Source of the DNA: CAWUFC02 sp963921335
GTDB taxonomy: Bacteria; Pseudomonadota; Gammaproteobacteria; Pseudomonadales; Halieaceae
DNA length: 64,000 bases
Direction of reading: 5' to 3'
NCBI GenBank assembly: GCA_963921335.3
Contig: CAWUFC020000001.1
Location: 1 to 64,000, forward strand
The notes under the pieces: model-generated
Database searches by the model: none
The model's input: only the letters and a program-made list of their open reading frames with translations
What the model was told of the DNA's origin: nothing
In this document: piece after piece, positions 43,754-53,102 of the stretch
Position numbering within the stretch: the first letter of the stretch is position 1
How the letters are laid out: the number at the start of each line of letters is the position of its first letter
Translations under genes and position numbers: made by a program

Positions 43754-44784
43754 GAAGCGCCCTTCAGCAATTCACCAAACTGCACCAGGTCTTTCATCTT
43801 TTGCAATGCGGCACCGCTGTCAATAAGGTCCTGGGCCAGGGCTACACCCTGCTCCAGGCTGTCCGCCACGCCCGATACATAAATGGCAGCACCGGCATTG
43901 AGGGAAATCACTTCAGCAGCTTTAGGGGCGTCTCCGGACAGGGCAGCTTTGATCAGGGCAGCAGACGCCGCGGGCGAGTCAACGATCAAACCCTCGAGGT
44001 CCTGCTGCTCGATGCCAAACTGCGCGGGTTCGATCTGGTACTCGCTGATCTCGCCTTTCTTCAGCTCCGCCACCTGCGTGGGGGCGGCAATGCTGATCTC
44101 GTCGAGCCCATCACCAGAATGCACAACCATGATGTGTTCACTGCCCAGCCCTTGCAGCACGGCTGCCAGCTGCGTGGTCAGCGCCGGATCGAAGACACCG
44201 ATCAACTGGCGTTTCACGCCCGCAGGATTGGTCATCGGGCCCAGCACATTGAAGATGGTGCGCATGGCCATTTGCTGGCGGGCACCAATCGCATGCTTCA
44301 TAGCGCTGTGATGAGCCGGTGCAAACATAAAGCCCATGCCCACTTCTTCAATACAGCGAGCAATCTGCTCAGGATTAAGATCCAGCGGCAAACCCAACTC
44401 ACTGAGCAAATCAGACGCACCACTGGCGCTGGAAACACCGCGGTTACCGTGTTTGGCCACATGAGCACCGGCCGCCGCCGCAACAAAGGACGAGGCGGTC
44501 GACACATTAAACAGGTTGGCGCCATCACCACCGGTACCCACAATGTCTACCAGATGATCAGCAGACACCGAGACTGGTGTGGCTAGCTCGCGCATTACTT
44601 CAACCGCTGCTGTAATTTCCTCAACGGTTTCGCCGCGCATGCGCAGACCCATCAGCAGGGCACCAATCTGCGCCTCACCGGCTTCTCCGCCCATGACCTG
44701 GTGCATGACCGCTTTCATGTCGGTGCCGGAGAGCGTCTCCCCAGCAACGATCGCCGCTAGTGCCTGCTGAATGGTCATCGCCAT
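43750..44784 (-). CDS. trpD: Anthranilate phosphoribosyltransferase
   Basis: Transfers phosphoribose to anthranilate. It has MGLRMRGETVEEITAAVEVM, the PRPP site DIVGTGGDGANLFNVSTAS, KHGNRGVSSASGASDLLSEL and VLGPMTNPAG. 344 residues. In the trpGDC block, one base after trpG and overlapping trpC. Confidence 0.96.
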   Translation of the reverse strand: MAMTIQQALAAIVAGETLSGTDMKAVMHQVMGGEAGEAQIGALLMGLRMRGETVEEITAAVEVMRELATPVSVSADHLVDIVGTGGDGANLFNVSTASSFVAAAAGAHVAKHGNRGVSSASGASDLLSELGLPLDLNPEQIARCIEEVGMGFMFAPAHHSAMKHAIGARQQMAMRTIFNVLGPMTNPAGVKRQLIGVFDPALTTQLAAVLQGLGSEHIMVVHSGDGLDEISIAAPTQVAELKKGEISEYQIEPAQFGIEQQDLEGLIVDSPAASAALIKAALSGDAPKAAEVISLNAGAAIYVSGVADSLEQGVALAQDLIDSGAALQKMKDLVQFGELLKGAS

Positions 44785-44785
44785 A

Positions 44786-45367
44786 TCAATTCACCTCCAG
44801 GAAGTTGCGCAGCAGGTCGTGCCCATGCGCCGTTAGAATCGATTCCGGGTGAAACTGCACACCCTCCAGCAAATACTCTTTGTGGCGCAGCCCCATGATC
44901 TCGTCACGACTGCCATCTTCGGTTTCGGTCCAGGCCGTCACTTCAAAGCAATCCGGCAGGGATTCGGCCTCCACCACCAGGGAGTGATAGCGAGTGGCCT
45001 CAAAGGGGTTGCTCAGGCCTTTGAACACACCCTGCCCAGTATGATGGATAAGTGAGGTCTTGCCATGCATCACCTGACGGGCGCGCACGACCTTACCACC
45101 GAATACCTGGCCCATGCTCTGGTGGCCCAGACAAATACCCAACAGCGGAATTTTGCCAGCAAAGGTTTCAATAACTGCCATCGACACCCCTGCCTCATTC
45201 GGCGTACAGGGTCCTGGCGAAATCACGATGCGCTCGGGTGCCATAGCCTCAATGGTGGCGATGTCGATCTGGTCGTTGCGTTCTACCCGCACATCCGCGC
45301 CCAGCTCACCCAGGTACTGCACCACGTTGTAGGTAAAGGAGTCGTAGTTGTCGATCATCAACAGCAT
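44786..45367 (-). CDS. trpG: Anthranilate synthase glutamine amidotransferase subunit
   Basis: Class I amidotransferase that supplies ammonia to TrpE. The nucleophile is in LGICLGHQSMGQVFGG, and the His/Glu pair is in EGVQFHPESI. It also shows the N-terminal MIDNYDSFTYNVVQYL. 193 residues. One base separates it from trpE, so all four trp genes form one block here, unlike the separate trpE and trpGDC loci of Pseudomonas. Confidence 0.96.
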   Translation of the reverse strand: MLLMIDNYDSFTYNVVQYLGELGADVRVERNDQIDIATIEAMAPERIVISPGPCTPNEAGVSMAVIETFAGKIPLLGICLGHQSMGQVFGGKVVRARQVMHGKTSLIHHTGQGVFKGLSNPFEATRYHSLVVEAESLPDCFEVTAWTETEDGSRDEIMGLRHKEYLLEGVQFHPESILTAHGHDLLRNFLEVN

Positions 45368-45368
45368 G

Positions 45369-46877
45369 TCAGTGCTCCTCCCGCTGGTCCGATTGCACCA
45401 TGGCTGCGGCTCGGAATACCGCCCGGGCCTTGTTCATGGTTTCCTTGTATTCCAGAGCGGGTATGGAATCGGCGACAACTCCCCCACCGGCTTGTATGTA
45501 CAGGGTTTCGTCTTTGACCACGGCAGTGCGAATGGCAATGGCCGTGTCCATATCACCCTGCCAGGAGATATACCCCACGGCTCCCCCGTAAACGCAGCGC
45601 TTGACCGGCTCCAGTTCATCGATAATTTCCATCGCCCGAATCTTGGGAGCGCCACTCAGAGTACCGGCAGGCAGGGTCGCCCGCAGCACATCAATGGCAG
45701 AACAATCAGGTTTCAGCTGGCCATGCACGTTAGAAACAATGTGCATCACATGTGAGTAACGCTCCACCACCATTTTGTCGGTGAGTTCCACGCTACCGGT
45801 TTCCGCGATGCGACCAACATCATTGCGACCCAGATCAATCAGCATCAGGTGCTCGGCGATTTCCTTGGGATCGGCCAGCAGTTCTTCTTCCATGGCCAAG
45901 TCTTCCGCCCCATCCCGGCCCCGGCGTCGGGTTCCTGCAATGGGTCGCACGGTCACCTCACCGTGTTCGAGCCTGGCCAGAATCTCCGGCGAGGCACCCA
46001 CGATGTGAAAGTCATCCAGATCCAGGTAGTACATGTACGGCGACGGGTTGAGGTTGCGCAGCGCCCGGTAGAGGTCCAGCGGCGCCTCTTTAAAGGGCAG
46101 ACTGAAGCGCTGGGAAGGCACCACCTGCATCACGTCACCGGCCAGCACATATTCCTTGATCACTTCCACGGCCTGGCCGTACTCATCAAAAGAAAAGTGC
46201 GAGCTAAAGGCGCTTTCAGGAATAATTGCTTTGGCCCGATCGTCATCGGCGGCCTGCAGGTCGATGGGAGGCAGCGACGGTGCGGGCTCACGCAGCTTGA
46301 CCAACAATTCCTGTAGGCGCTGCTGCGCCTGTTCGTAGGCATTGGCCTGCTGCGGATCGGCGTTCACCACCAGCTTGAGCGTACCCGCCAGGTTGTCGAA
46401 CACCACCACTTCATCAGACAGCATCAACAGGATATCGGGTGTACCCAACTCATCCGCGGGTGTACCCGGGCGCAGACGCGGCTCAACATAGCGCACGCAG
46501 TCATAGCCAAAATAGCCAACCAGACCGCCATAAAAGACCGGCAGGCCCTCCAGTTCAGGAATGCTGAACTGCTGCTGAAACTCATCGAGATAAACCAGCG
46601 GTTCGGCCACCTCCAGGCTCTCTTTCAGTTCGCCATCCAAGTGGTGTTCGACACGCTCGCCGTACACCTTGATATGGGCGCGACAGGGTAAACCGATGAT
46701 GGAATAACGACCCCATTTCTCGCCGCCCTGCACTGATTCCAACAAATAGGAATACGGGCCGGAGGCCAGCTTGTTGTAGGCGCTGAGCAGGGTCTCAAAG
46801 TCAGCCAGCACTTCGCAGCTGACCGGAATACGGCTGTAATTTTGTGCTGCCAATGCAGCAAACTGTTCGGGGGTCAT
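45369..46877 (-). CDS. trpE: Anthranilate synthase component I
   Basis: Converts chorismate to anthranilate with TrpG. It has SYLLESVQGGEKWGRYSIIG, whose LLES is the tryptophan feedback site. The chorismate-binding domain has VPSQRFSLPFK, RPIAGTRRRGRDGAED, DLGRNDVGRIAE and GTLSGAPKIRAMEIIDELE. 502 residues. The ATG at 46877 has GAGGA 8 bases upstream. It is preceded by a leader peptide with Trp codons (46933-47001). Confidence 0.97.
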   Translation of the reverse strand: MTPEQFAALAAQNYSRIPVSCEVLADFETLLSAYNKLASGPYSYLLESVQGGEKWGRYSIIGLPCRAHIKVYGERVEHHLDGELKESLEVAEPLVYLDEFQQQFSIPELEGLPVFYGGLVGYFGYDCVRYVEPRLRPGTPADELGTPDILLMLSDEVVVFDNLAGTLKLVVNADPQQANAYEQAQQRLQELLVKLREPAPSLPPIDLQAADDDRAKAIIPESAFSSHFSFDEYGQAVEVIKEYVLAGDVMQVVPSQRFSLPFKEAPLDLYRALRNLNPSPYMYYLDLDDFHIVGASPEILARLEHGEVTVRPIAGTRRRGRDGAEDLAMEEELLADPKEIAEHLMLIDLGRNDVGRIAETGSVELTDKMVVERYSHVMHIVSNVHGQLKPDCSAIDVLRATLPAGTLSGAPKIRAMEIIDELEPVKRCVYGGAVGYISWQGDMDTAIAIRTAVVKDETLYIQAGGGVVADSIPALEYKETMNKARAVFRAAAMVQSDQREEH

Positions 46878-46905
46878 GGAAGACGTCCTCAGAGATAGAT
46901 AGTTA

Positions 46906-46986
46906 CATTCAATGGGCGTGCGAGATCACTGGCTACCATCGCCAGCGGGTGACCTCACGCATCGACAGGGTGTCGACAATTGAATG
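46906..46986 (-). promoter_or_regulatory. Self-complementary trp leader RNA (possible attenuator)
   Basis: On the transcript, CATTCAAT (46979-46986) pairs perfectly with ATTGAATG (46906-46913). Inside this, GCGT/ACGC and GAGGTC/GATCTC (one G.U) pair around an inner stem, CTGGC/GCCAG, which contains the first Trp codon. A ribosome stalled at the Trp codons would break this long arm. No U-run follows, so it is not a classical intrinsic terminator. Confidence 0.5.
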
Positions 46987-47001
46987 CACTGTTGCTTCCA
47001 C
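46933..47001 (-). CDS. trpL: trp leader peptide (22 codons, ends Trp-Arg-Trp)
   Basis: Reads GTG GAA GCA ACA ... CGC TGG CGA TGG TAG, encoding MEATVHSIVDTLSMREVTRW plus RW. GGAG lies 5 bases upstream of the GTG. A shorter start at the ATG at 46962 (MREVTRWRW) is also possible. It begins about 19 bases after a predicted transcription start and ends 55 bases before trpE. Two Trp codons at the very end suit ribosome stalling when charged tRNA-Trp is low. No homology search was done. Confidence 0.7.
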   Translation of the reverse strand: MEATVHSIVDTLSMREVTRWRW

Positions 47002-47026
47002 ATTATCTCCGGGTTTCAGGCGAGCA

Positions 47027-47054
47027 ATTGTAGCCCACTGAACAAATAACTCAA
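47027..47054 (-). promoter_or_regulatory. Promoter of the trpE leader transcript
   Basis: On the minus strand, -35 TTGAGT (47049-47054), a 16-base spacer and -10 TACAAT (47027-47032), overlapping the last codons of rpe. Transcription would start near 47020, giving a leader of about 19 bases before the leader-peptide start. Confidence 0.6.
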
Positions 47055-47719
47055 ACGCCAGCCAATTGCTCGCGCATGTCGCTGATCACAGCGGCGTAGT
47101 CTGGCTGGTTAAAAATCGCCGAGCCAGCGACAAAGGTATCTGCACCGGCGCGGGCGATTTCAGCAATGTTTTTTGCGGATACGCCCCCGTCGATTTCAAG
47201 GCGAATGTCCAGGCCGCTGGCATCAATCAAGGCCCGTGCTTCACGCAGTTTGTCCAGTGTGGCGGGAATAAAGGACTGCCCACCAAAGCCCGGATTGACC
47301 GACATCAGCAGGATCATATCCACCTTGTCCATCACGTATTTAAGGGCATCCAGTCCCGCTGCCGGATTGAACACCAGGCCAGACTTACAACCGGCATCAC
47401 GAATCATCTGCAGTGAGCGGTCGACATGGGTAGACGCATCGGGATGAAAAGTGATGTAGCTGGCACCGGCATCAGCGAAATCACCAATCAGCGAATCAAC
47501 CGGGCTGACCATGAGGTGCACATCGATATCTGCCGTGATGCCGTAGTCCCGCAGTGCCTTGCACACCATCGGCCCAATGGTCAGGTTGGGCACATAGTGG
47601 TTGTCCATGACATCGAAGTGAACAACATCAGCACCCGCCGCCAGAACGTTCTCGAATTCTTCACCAAGCCGGGCGAAGTCTGCGGACAATATGGATGGGG
47701 CAATAAGATAGTCAGTCAT
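47051..47719 (-). CDS. rpe: Ribulose-phosphate 3-epimerase
   Basis: Pentose-phosphate and Calvin-type epimerase interconverting ribulose-5-P and xylulose-5-P. TIM barrel with APSILSADFARLGEE, VHFDVMDNHYVPNLTIGP (metal ligands), LMSVNPGFGGQSFIP and IDGGVSAKNIAEI. 222 residues. In many relatives gph sits between rpe and trpE; here it is absent. Confidence 0.96.
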   Translation of the reverse strand: MTDYLIAPSILSADFARLGEEFENVLAAGADVVHFDVMDNHYVPNLTIGPMVCKALRDYGITADIDVHLMVSPVDSLIGDFADAGASYITFHPDASTHVDRSLQMIRDAGCKSGLVFNPAAGLDALKYVMDKVDMILLMSVNPGFGGQSFIPATLDKLREARALIDASGLDIRLEIDGGVSAKNIAEIARAGADTFVAGSAIFNQPDYAAVISDMREQLAGV

Positions 47720-47745
47720 GGTCGGCTCCGGGGAAAGCCGCCATT

Positions 47746-48429
47746 TTAGAGGATGCCCGAGCGCTCATCCAGCGCCGCCAGTCGCTCGGGCGTGCCCACA
47801 TCTTCCCAATCACCTCTGAAATGCTCTCCGCTAATGCGACCATGAGGTGCATATCGCTGAAACAGCTCCCGCAAGGGCAAAAACCCTGGACCGACACCCG
47901 CCAGCAAATCAGGGTGATACACCCCCATACCTGCATAGGTCAGGGTGCCATCGCCCGTACCCTGGGCAAATTCGACGTGGCCATCCGGCTGCAACTGAAA
48001 ATCGCCGCCTCGGTGCTGATCCGGATTGTCCACCAGTACCAGCCGGGCCAGGCAATCCTGAGCAAGGGGTCGGTCGTGGAATCGACGAAAATCATAGTCC
48101 GTCCAGACGTCACCATTGATCAGCGCAAACGGCTGTTCGCCAAGCAGCGGCAGTGCCTGCTGGATGCCACCGGCCGTTTCGAGCGGCTCCGGTTCCCAGG
48201 AATACTGAATGTCACACCCCCAGCGGCTGCCATCACTAAGGTATTCCTCAATCTGCTCACCCAACCAGGACACATTGATGACGATCTGCTGAAAACCCGC
48301 CGCCACCAGTCTTTCCAGGTGATGCTCAATGAGGGGTTTGCCGCCGATCTGCAGCAAGGGCTTGGGCCTGCGTTCGGTCAAAGCTCCCATGCGCAATCCG
48401 CGCCCGGCAGCCAGCAACATGGCCTTCAT
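47746..48429 (-). CDS. murU: N-acetylmuramate alpha-1-phosphate uridylyltransferase
   Basis: Nucleotidyltransferase of the muropeptide recycling route that bypasses MurA. It has AMLLAAGRGLRMGALTERRP with the nucleotide loop and catalytic Arg, LINGDVWTDYDF for metal binding, and the C-terminal GDWEDVGTPERL. The ATG at 48429 begins MKAMLLAAGRG; an upstream in-frame ATG is unlikely. The partner kinase gene amgK, normally just upstream, is not here: only 90 bases separate it from lptD. Confidence 0.9.
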   Translation of the reverse strand: MKAMLLAAGRGLRMGALTERRPKPLLQIGGKPLIEHHLERLVAAGFQQIVINVSWLGEQIEEYLSDGSRWGCDIQYSWEPEPLETAGGIQQALPLLGEQPFALINGDVWTDYDFRRFHDRPLAQDCLARLVLVDNPDQHRGGDFQLQPDGHVEFAQGTGDGTLTYAGMGVYHPDLLAGVGPGFLPLRELFQRYAPHGRISGEHFRGDWEDVGTPERLAALDERSGIL

Positions 48430-48519
48430 GAAACAGCGCCCCAGGCCACGCAATCAGCGTAAGAATGCTTTATTATCACCGCTGGCATTTTGATTCCTTC
48501 ATAGAGCGACAGGATCGTT

Positions 48520-50880
48520 GTGAAACACCACAGACCCGCCGGATTAATTCGTCCCGTGCTGACACTGCTACTGGCCGCATCCGGCGCGGCACAGTCCCAG
48601 GCGCAGGCACAGGATACCAAGCAGATGGACTGGGTGCCCTACCTGAACCTGCCGCCAGAATTACAGACTGAACGGGCACGACACTGTAAAGGTGCCTACA
48701 CCGACCCACTGCGCAACCTGGATCGCAACGACAGCCCGTCAGATGAAATGATCAACGCTGACGCCGATCAGTCGCAAATGCAGGGCGACACGGTAAAACT
48801 CTCCGGCGACGTCAACCTGTCCCAGGGCTACCGCAAGTTGCGGGGGGACCAGGCCAGCTACGACACGATTGGTGGTACCGGCGAGTTGGAAGGCAATGTG
48901 GTGTTCCGCGAACCCGGCATTCTGATGACTGGCGACAGCGCCTGGGTAAACTCCCAGACCGGTGAAGCGATCATGCAGGGCGGCTCGTTTCTGTCACACA
49001 ACGAGCATATCCGCGGTAACGCCGACACCATTCGCCGCCGCGAAGACGAAATCATAGAGCTCAGCAACGCCAGCTACACCTACTGCCCACCGGTGAATGA
49101 AGTCTGGGCGTTAAAAACTGAAGGCCTGGAGCTGGATACCGAGAACGGTGTCGGCACCGCGCGCAAAGCCAAATTCACCATCAAGGACCGGCCATTTTTC
49201 TACCTGCCTTATATGCAGTTTCCCATTGACGACCGGCGCATGACTGGTTTTTTGTGGCCCGATCTGGGGCGAGACTCCAGCGGTGGCCTGGATATCGCAG
49301 CGCCTTATTACTGGAACATCGCGCCTAACTACGACCTCACGCTGACACCTCGCGTGGTCACAGAGCGGGGCTTCATGGGTGAGGTTCAGGCCCGCTATCT
49401 GGGGCCTATAGCTGGCGAGTGGGACTTCGGCGGCTCTTATATTCCGAAAGACGACAAGTATAAGAAGGACGTACCCGACTCAGATGGCGAGCGCTGGCTG
49501 GTTTACGCCGACCAGGACAGTCTGGTCAAGGAGCGCTGGCGCACCGATGTGGATTTCACAGAAGTCAGCGATGTGGACTACCTCAACGACATCGGCACCA
49601 CCGAACTGAACGTGCGCCAGAGCACTCACCTGGCCCAGCGCGGGCAGCTGGATTATCTGGGTGACAACTGGCTCGGCGAGATCAGGTTTGAACAATTCCA
49701 GACCATCGCCAAGGATATCCGCAACAACCCCTATAAAAAGCTGCCGCAGATGTCTCTGCGTCGCACCGCGGCGCAGGAAGACGGCAAGTTAAATGTTCTC
49801 TATGCAGGCGAATACACCGAGTTTGATCACGAGAGCCTGCTGACCGGCCAGCGACTCTACAACGAAGTGGGTGTGAACTACCCAGTGTCCTGGATATTCG
49901 GATTTTTAAAGGGCACTGCCAAATACCGGCACCTGAATTACAATCTGGAAGATACCGTCAACACCACCGACGGCCCCGACAAGAAACCTGATCTTGGCGC
50001 CCCCATGGCCAGCCTCGATGGCGGTCTGTTTTTTGAACGCGACATGACCTGGCGCGGCAACGGCTACCTGCAAACCCTGGAGCCGCGCCTGTACTACCTC
50101 TGGTCGGACTTCGAGGATCAAACTGGCCTGCCGAACTTTGACACCAGCCGCCTGACCTTTAGCTATAACCAGATATTCCGCGAGACACGCTTCTCCGGTC
50201 GCGACCGTATCGACGATGCCAATCAGGTGTCTGCCGGCGTCACCACGCGCATCATCAACCAGGAGAGCGGCGACGAGGTGCTGTTCGCCAGTGTTGGCCA
50301 GATCTACTACTTCGAAGATCGCCTGGTAACCGTTGGCGCTCCCCGTGAAGAAGACAAAGAAAGCAACTCGGCCATTGCCGCAGAGTTTGGCTTCCAACCC
50401 TGGCAGGATGCGGTCTTCAGCTCCTCCTGGCTGTACGACATTAACAACGATCGCATGGACGAAACCCACTTTTTGCTGTCCTGGGAAACCCAGAAGCAGC
50501 GTATTTTCAATGTGGGTTATAATTGGCGCCGGTACAAAGGCGTTGACCCCCGTTTCCGGGACATCAACCAGGTCGACCTGTCGACGGCATTCCCGATAGC
50601 CACCCACTGGGCCCTGTTTTTCCAGACCCTTTATGACCTGGACGAAAATGAGAGCGTCAACGACCTGGTTGGCCTTGAATACAATGACTGCTGCTGGCGG
50701 GTGAGGGTGGTGCACCAACGCAACTTGAACCAGGAATTTGGCTCTGCGGTGGGTAGTATCGTGAAACAAAAGAAGGCCACGTATGTCGAATTCCAGTTGA
50801 AGGGACTCGGCGGCGTAGGCACCCGGGTGACCAGCATTATTGAAGAGTTTATTAGAGGTTACGAAAGTTCCGATGAGTAA
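48520..50880 (+). CDS. lptD: LPS-assembly protein LptD
   Basis: Outer-membrane barrel that, with LptE, inserts lipopolysaccharide into the outer leaflet. A signal peptide (LIRPVLTLLLAASGAAQSQA) is followed by an OstA/LptA-like jellyroll (about 80-180, with INADADQSQMQGDTVKLSGD) and a large barrel. The conserved cysteine pair near the end is in YNDCCWRVRVVHQR. GTG start at 48520. 786 residues. Overlaps surA by 8 bases; SurA is the chaperone that folds LptD. Confidence 0.96.
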   Translation: MKHHRPAGLIRPVLTLLLAASGAAQSQAQAQDTKQMDWVPYLNLPPELQTERARHCKGAYTDPLRNLDRNDSPSDEMINADADQSQMQGDTVKLSGDVNLSQGYRKLRGDQASYDTIGGTGELEGNVVFREPGILMTGDSAWVNSQTGEAIMQGGSFLSHNEHIRGNADTIRRREDEIIELSNASYTYCPPVNEVWALKTEGLELDTENGVGTARKAKFTIKDRPFFYLPYMQFPIDDRRMTGFLWPDLGRDSSGGLDIAAPYYWNIAPNYDLTLTPRVVTERGFMGEVQARYLGPIAGEWDFGGSYIPKDDKYKKDVPDSDGERWLVYADQDSLVKERWRTDVDFTEVSDVDYLNDIGTTELNVRQSTHLAQRGQLDYLGDNWLGEIRFEQFQTIAKDIRNNPYKKLPQMSLRRTAAQEDGKLNVLYAGEYTEFDHESLLTGQRLYNEVGVNYPVSWIFGFLKGTAKYRHLNYNLEDTVNTTDGPDKKPDLGAPMASLDGGLFFERDMTWRGNGYLQTLEPRLYYLWSDFEDQTGLPNFDTSRLTFSYNQIFRETRFSGRDRIDDANQVSAGVTTRIINQESGDEVLFASVGQIYYFEDRLVTVGAPREEDKESNSAIAAEFGFQPWQDAVFSSSWLYDINNDRMDETHFLLSWETQKQRIFNVGYNWRRYKGVDPRFRDINQVDLSTAFPIATHWALFFQTLYDLDENESVNDLVGLEYNDCCWRVRVVHQRNLNQEFGSAVGSIVKQKKATYVEFQLKGLGGVGTRVTSIIEEFIRGYESSDE

Positions 50881-52153
50881 CAAGATTTACCGCACCGCTG
50901 CGCTGTTTGCAGCAGTGCTCCTGTCAACCACTAGCTTCAGCCTGCAGGCCGAAACCCGGATACTGGATTCAGTGGTCGCCATTGTAGAAGATGACGTCAT
51001 CATGTCCAGCGAACTGCGCGCCCGCCTCGATTTGATCGAGCAGAGCATGCAGGCCCAGGGCGTAGAGTTGCCAGAACGGCAGGTACTGGTGCGGGAAACC
51101 CTCGATCGCCTGGTGCTTGAGAGTATCCAACTGCAAATGGGGCAGCGTGCTGGCGTACGCATCAGTGACGCTCAACTCAACGGCGCACTCACCAATGTGG
51201 CCGCCCGCAACCGCATGACCCTGGAACAGTTCAGCCAGCAGTTGGAGGTAGACGGCAAATCCTATCTTCAACTGCGCGAGGATGTGCGCCGCGAACTGAT
51301 TCTGCAACGCGTACAGGCTGGCAACGTCAACCAGCGCATTCAGATTACCGAGCAGGAAGCCAGGAATTTCCTCGAATCCGAGGAGGGCCAGAACCTGACC
51401 CAGGAACAATATCGCCTGGTTCACGCACTGCTACCACTGCCTGCCAACGAGGCTGACGTCAACGCAGCGCGGGAACAGGTGAACAAGCTGTACGCGCGCA
51501 TCGAAGGTGGCGAACCCTATGACGTTGTGATCGGTTCCTCGGGCGGCAAGTACACCTTCACCGGTGGCGATCTCGGCTGGCGGGCGCGCAGTGACTTGCC
51601 CAGCCTGTTTGCAGACGTCGCTCCGAAGATGAAAATAGGCGAGACTGCCTCACCCATTGAGAACGCGGCAGGCTTTCACCTGATTTTTCTCGCTGAGAAG
51701 CGCGGCGGCGCCACCATCGTGAACCAGACCCATGTGCGCCACATTCTGATCAAGCCATCAGCGATACGCGACGAGCAGGAATCCCTCAGCTTTATCAGCT
51801 CCCTGCGTCAGCAAATCATCGCCGGCGCAGATTTTGCGGAGATGGCCCGCGCCAATTCTGAGGACATCGGCTCAGCCCAGGAAGGTGGCGATCTCGACTG
51901 GACCACCCCCGGGCAAATGGTGCCGGAGTTCGAGCAGGCCATGAATGACACAGATATCGGCCAGATCAGCCAGCCGGTGAAAAGCCAGTTTGGCTGGCAC
52001 ATACTCGAAGTGCTCGATCGTCGCGAGCAGGATATGACTGACCGGGTAGCGCTGAATCGAGCCCGCGAATACCTGCACAAGCGCAAGTATCAGGATGAGC
52101 TGGAGGCCTGGCTGCGCAAGATTCGCGACGAAGCTTTCGTCGACATGAAGTAA
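50873..52153 (+). CDS. surA: Periplasmic chaperone/peptidyl-prolyl isomerase SurA
   Basis: Folds outer-membrane proteins, LptD among them. A signal peptide (TAALFAAVLLSTTSFSLQA) is followed by a SurA N-domain (ILDSVVAIVEDDVIMSSELR) and two parvulin domains. The first begins LTQEQYRLVHALLPLP and the second is marked by VRHILIKPSAI and EFEQAMNDTDIGQISQPVKS. The ATG at 50873 overlaps the lptD stop; an upstream in-frame ATG at 50840 lies inside lptD. 426 residues. Confidence 0.96.
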   Translation: MSNKIYRTAALFAAVLLSTTSFSLQAETRILDSVVAIVEDDVIMSSELRARLDLIEQSMQAQGVELPERQVLVRETLDRLVLESIQLQMGQRAGVRISDAQLNGALTNVAARNRMTLEQFSQQLEVDGKSYLQLREDVRRELILQRVQAGNVNQRIQITEQEARNFLESEEGQNLTQEQYRLVHALLPLPANEADVNAAREQVNKLYARIEGGEPYDVVIGSSGGKYTFTGGDLGWRARSDLPSLFADVAPKMKIGETASPIENAAGFHLIFLAEKRGGATIVNQTHVRHILIKPSAIRDEQESLSFISSLRQQIIAGADFAEMARANSEDIGSAQEGGDLDWTTPGQMVPEFEQAMNDTDIGQISQPVKSQFGWHILEVLDRREQDMTDRVALNRAREYLHKRKYQDELEAWLRKIRDEAFVDMK

Positions 52154-52157
52154 TTCT

Positions 52158-53102
52158 GTGAGCAATATCCGGATCGCAATCACCTGCGGGGAACCCGCCG
52201 GTATCGGCCCGGACCTGCTCATCGCCCTGGCGCAACAGACGTTGCCCGGCATAGAGCTGGTGGCTGTCGCCGACCCGGATTTGCTGGAGTCACGCGCACA
52301 GCTGCTGGACCTATCTTTGGGCGATATCACGATAGAACCCGCCCCACTGGGGGCACCCTGCCAGCCAGGCCAGCTTAACCCGGACAATGCACGCTATGTA
52401 TTGAGCACGCTGGATACGGCCATTACCGGCTGCCTCGAGGGCCGCTACCAGGCCATGGTCACAGCCCCGGTACAAAAGTCAGTAATCAACGACGCAGGCA
52501 TTCCTTTTACCGGGCACACCGAGTACCTCGCGGAAAAAACTAACACCGAACAGGTAGTGATGATGCTGGCCACAGAAAGCATGCGGGTGGCCCTGGTCAC
52601 CACCCACCTGCCCCTGCTTGCTGTGCCAGCTGCGATTACCCCAGAGCGACTGGACAGTATTTATCGCATCACCGCCGCTGATCTCCGCAACAAGTTTGGC
52701 ATCAGCCAACCCCGCATTGCCGTGCTGGGCCTGAACCCCCATGCCGGTGAAGAAGGGCACCTGGGCCGTGAAGAAATAGAGGTGATCATTCCGGTGCTCG
52801 AAAAGCTGCGCAGTGAGAGACACGATGCGCTTGGCCCGTTGCCCGCTGATACTGCCTTCAATGCCAAAGTGCTGGACCAGTGCGACGCCGTATTGGCGAT
52901 GTACCACGACCAGGGGCTGCCGGTGCTGAAATACTCCGGTTTCGGCAGCGCCGCCAACATCACCCTGGGGTTGCCCCTGGTGCGCACCTCGGTAGATCAC
53001 GGCACAGCCCTGGATCTGGCGGGCACAGGTCAGGCAGATTCAGGCAGCCTGTTGTACGCGATCAAAGTGGCGGCCGATATGGCCAGGAACCAGCACTCGT
53101 GA
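52158..53102 (+). CDS. pdxA: 4-hydroxythreonine-4-phosphate dehydrogenase
   Basis: NAD-dependent step of vitamin B6 synthesis. It has ITCGEPAGIGPDL at the N-terminus and TAPVQKSVINDAGIPFTGHT with a metal histidine. LGLNPHAGEEGHLGREE and MYHDQGLPVLKY supply the other ligands, and VRTSVDHGTALDLAGTG follows. GTG start at 52158. 314 residues. Its TGA overlaps the rsmA GTG (GTGA). Confidence 0.96.
   Translation: MSNIRIAITCGEPAGIGPDLLIALAQQTLPGIELVAVADPDLLESRAQLLDLSLGDITIEPAPLGAPCQPGQLNPDNARYVLSTLDTAITGCLEGRYQAMVTAPVQKSVINDAGIPFTGHTEYLAEKTNTEQVVMMLATESMRVALVTTHLPLLAVPAAITPERLDSIYRITAADLRNKFGISQPRIAVLGLNPHAGEEGHLGREEIEVIIPVLEKLRSERHDALGPLPADTAFNAKVLDQCDAVLAMYHDQGLPVLKYSGFGSAANITLGLPLVRTSVDHGTALDLAGTGQADSGSLLYAIKVAADMARNQHS

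Noticed and set aside
49906..50883. 325-codon open frame on the minus strand
   Set aside because: Antisense to lptD; no recognisable protein features.
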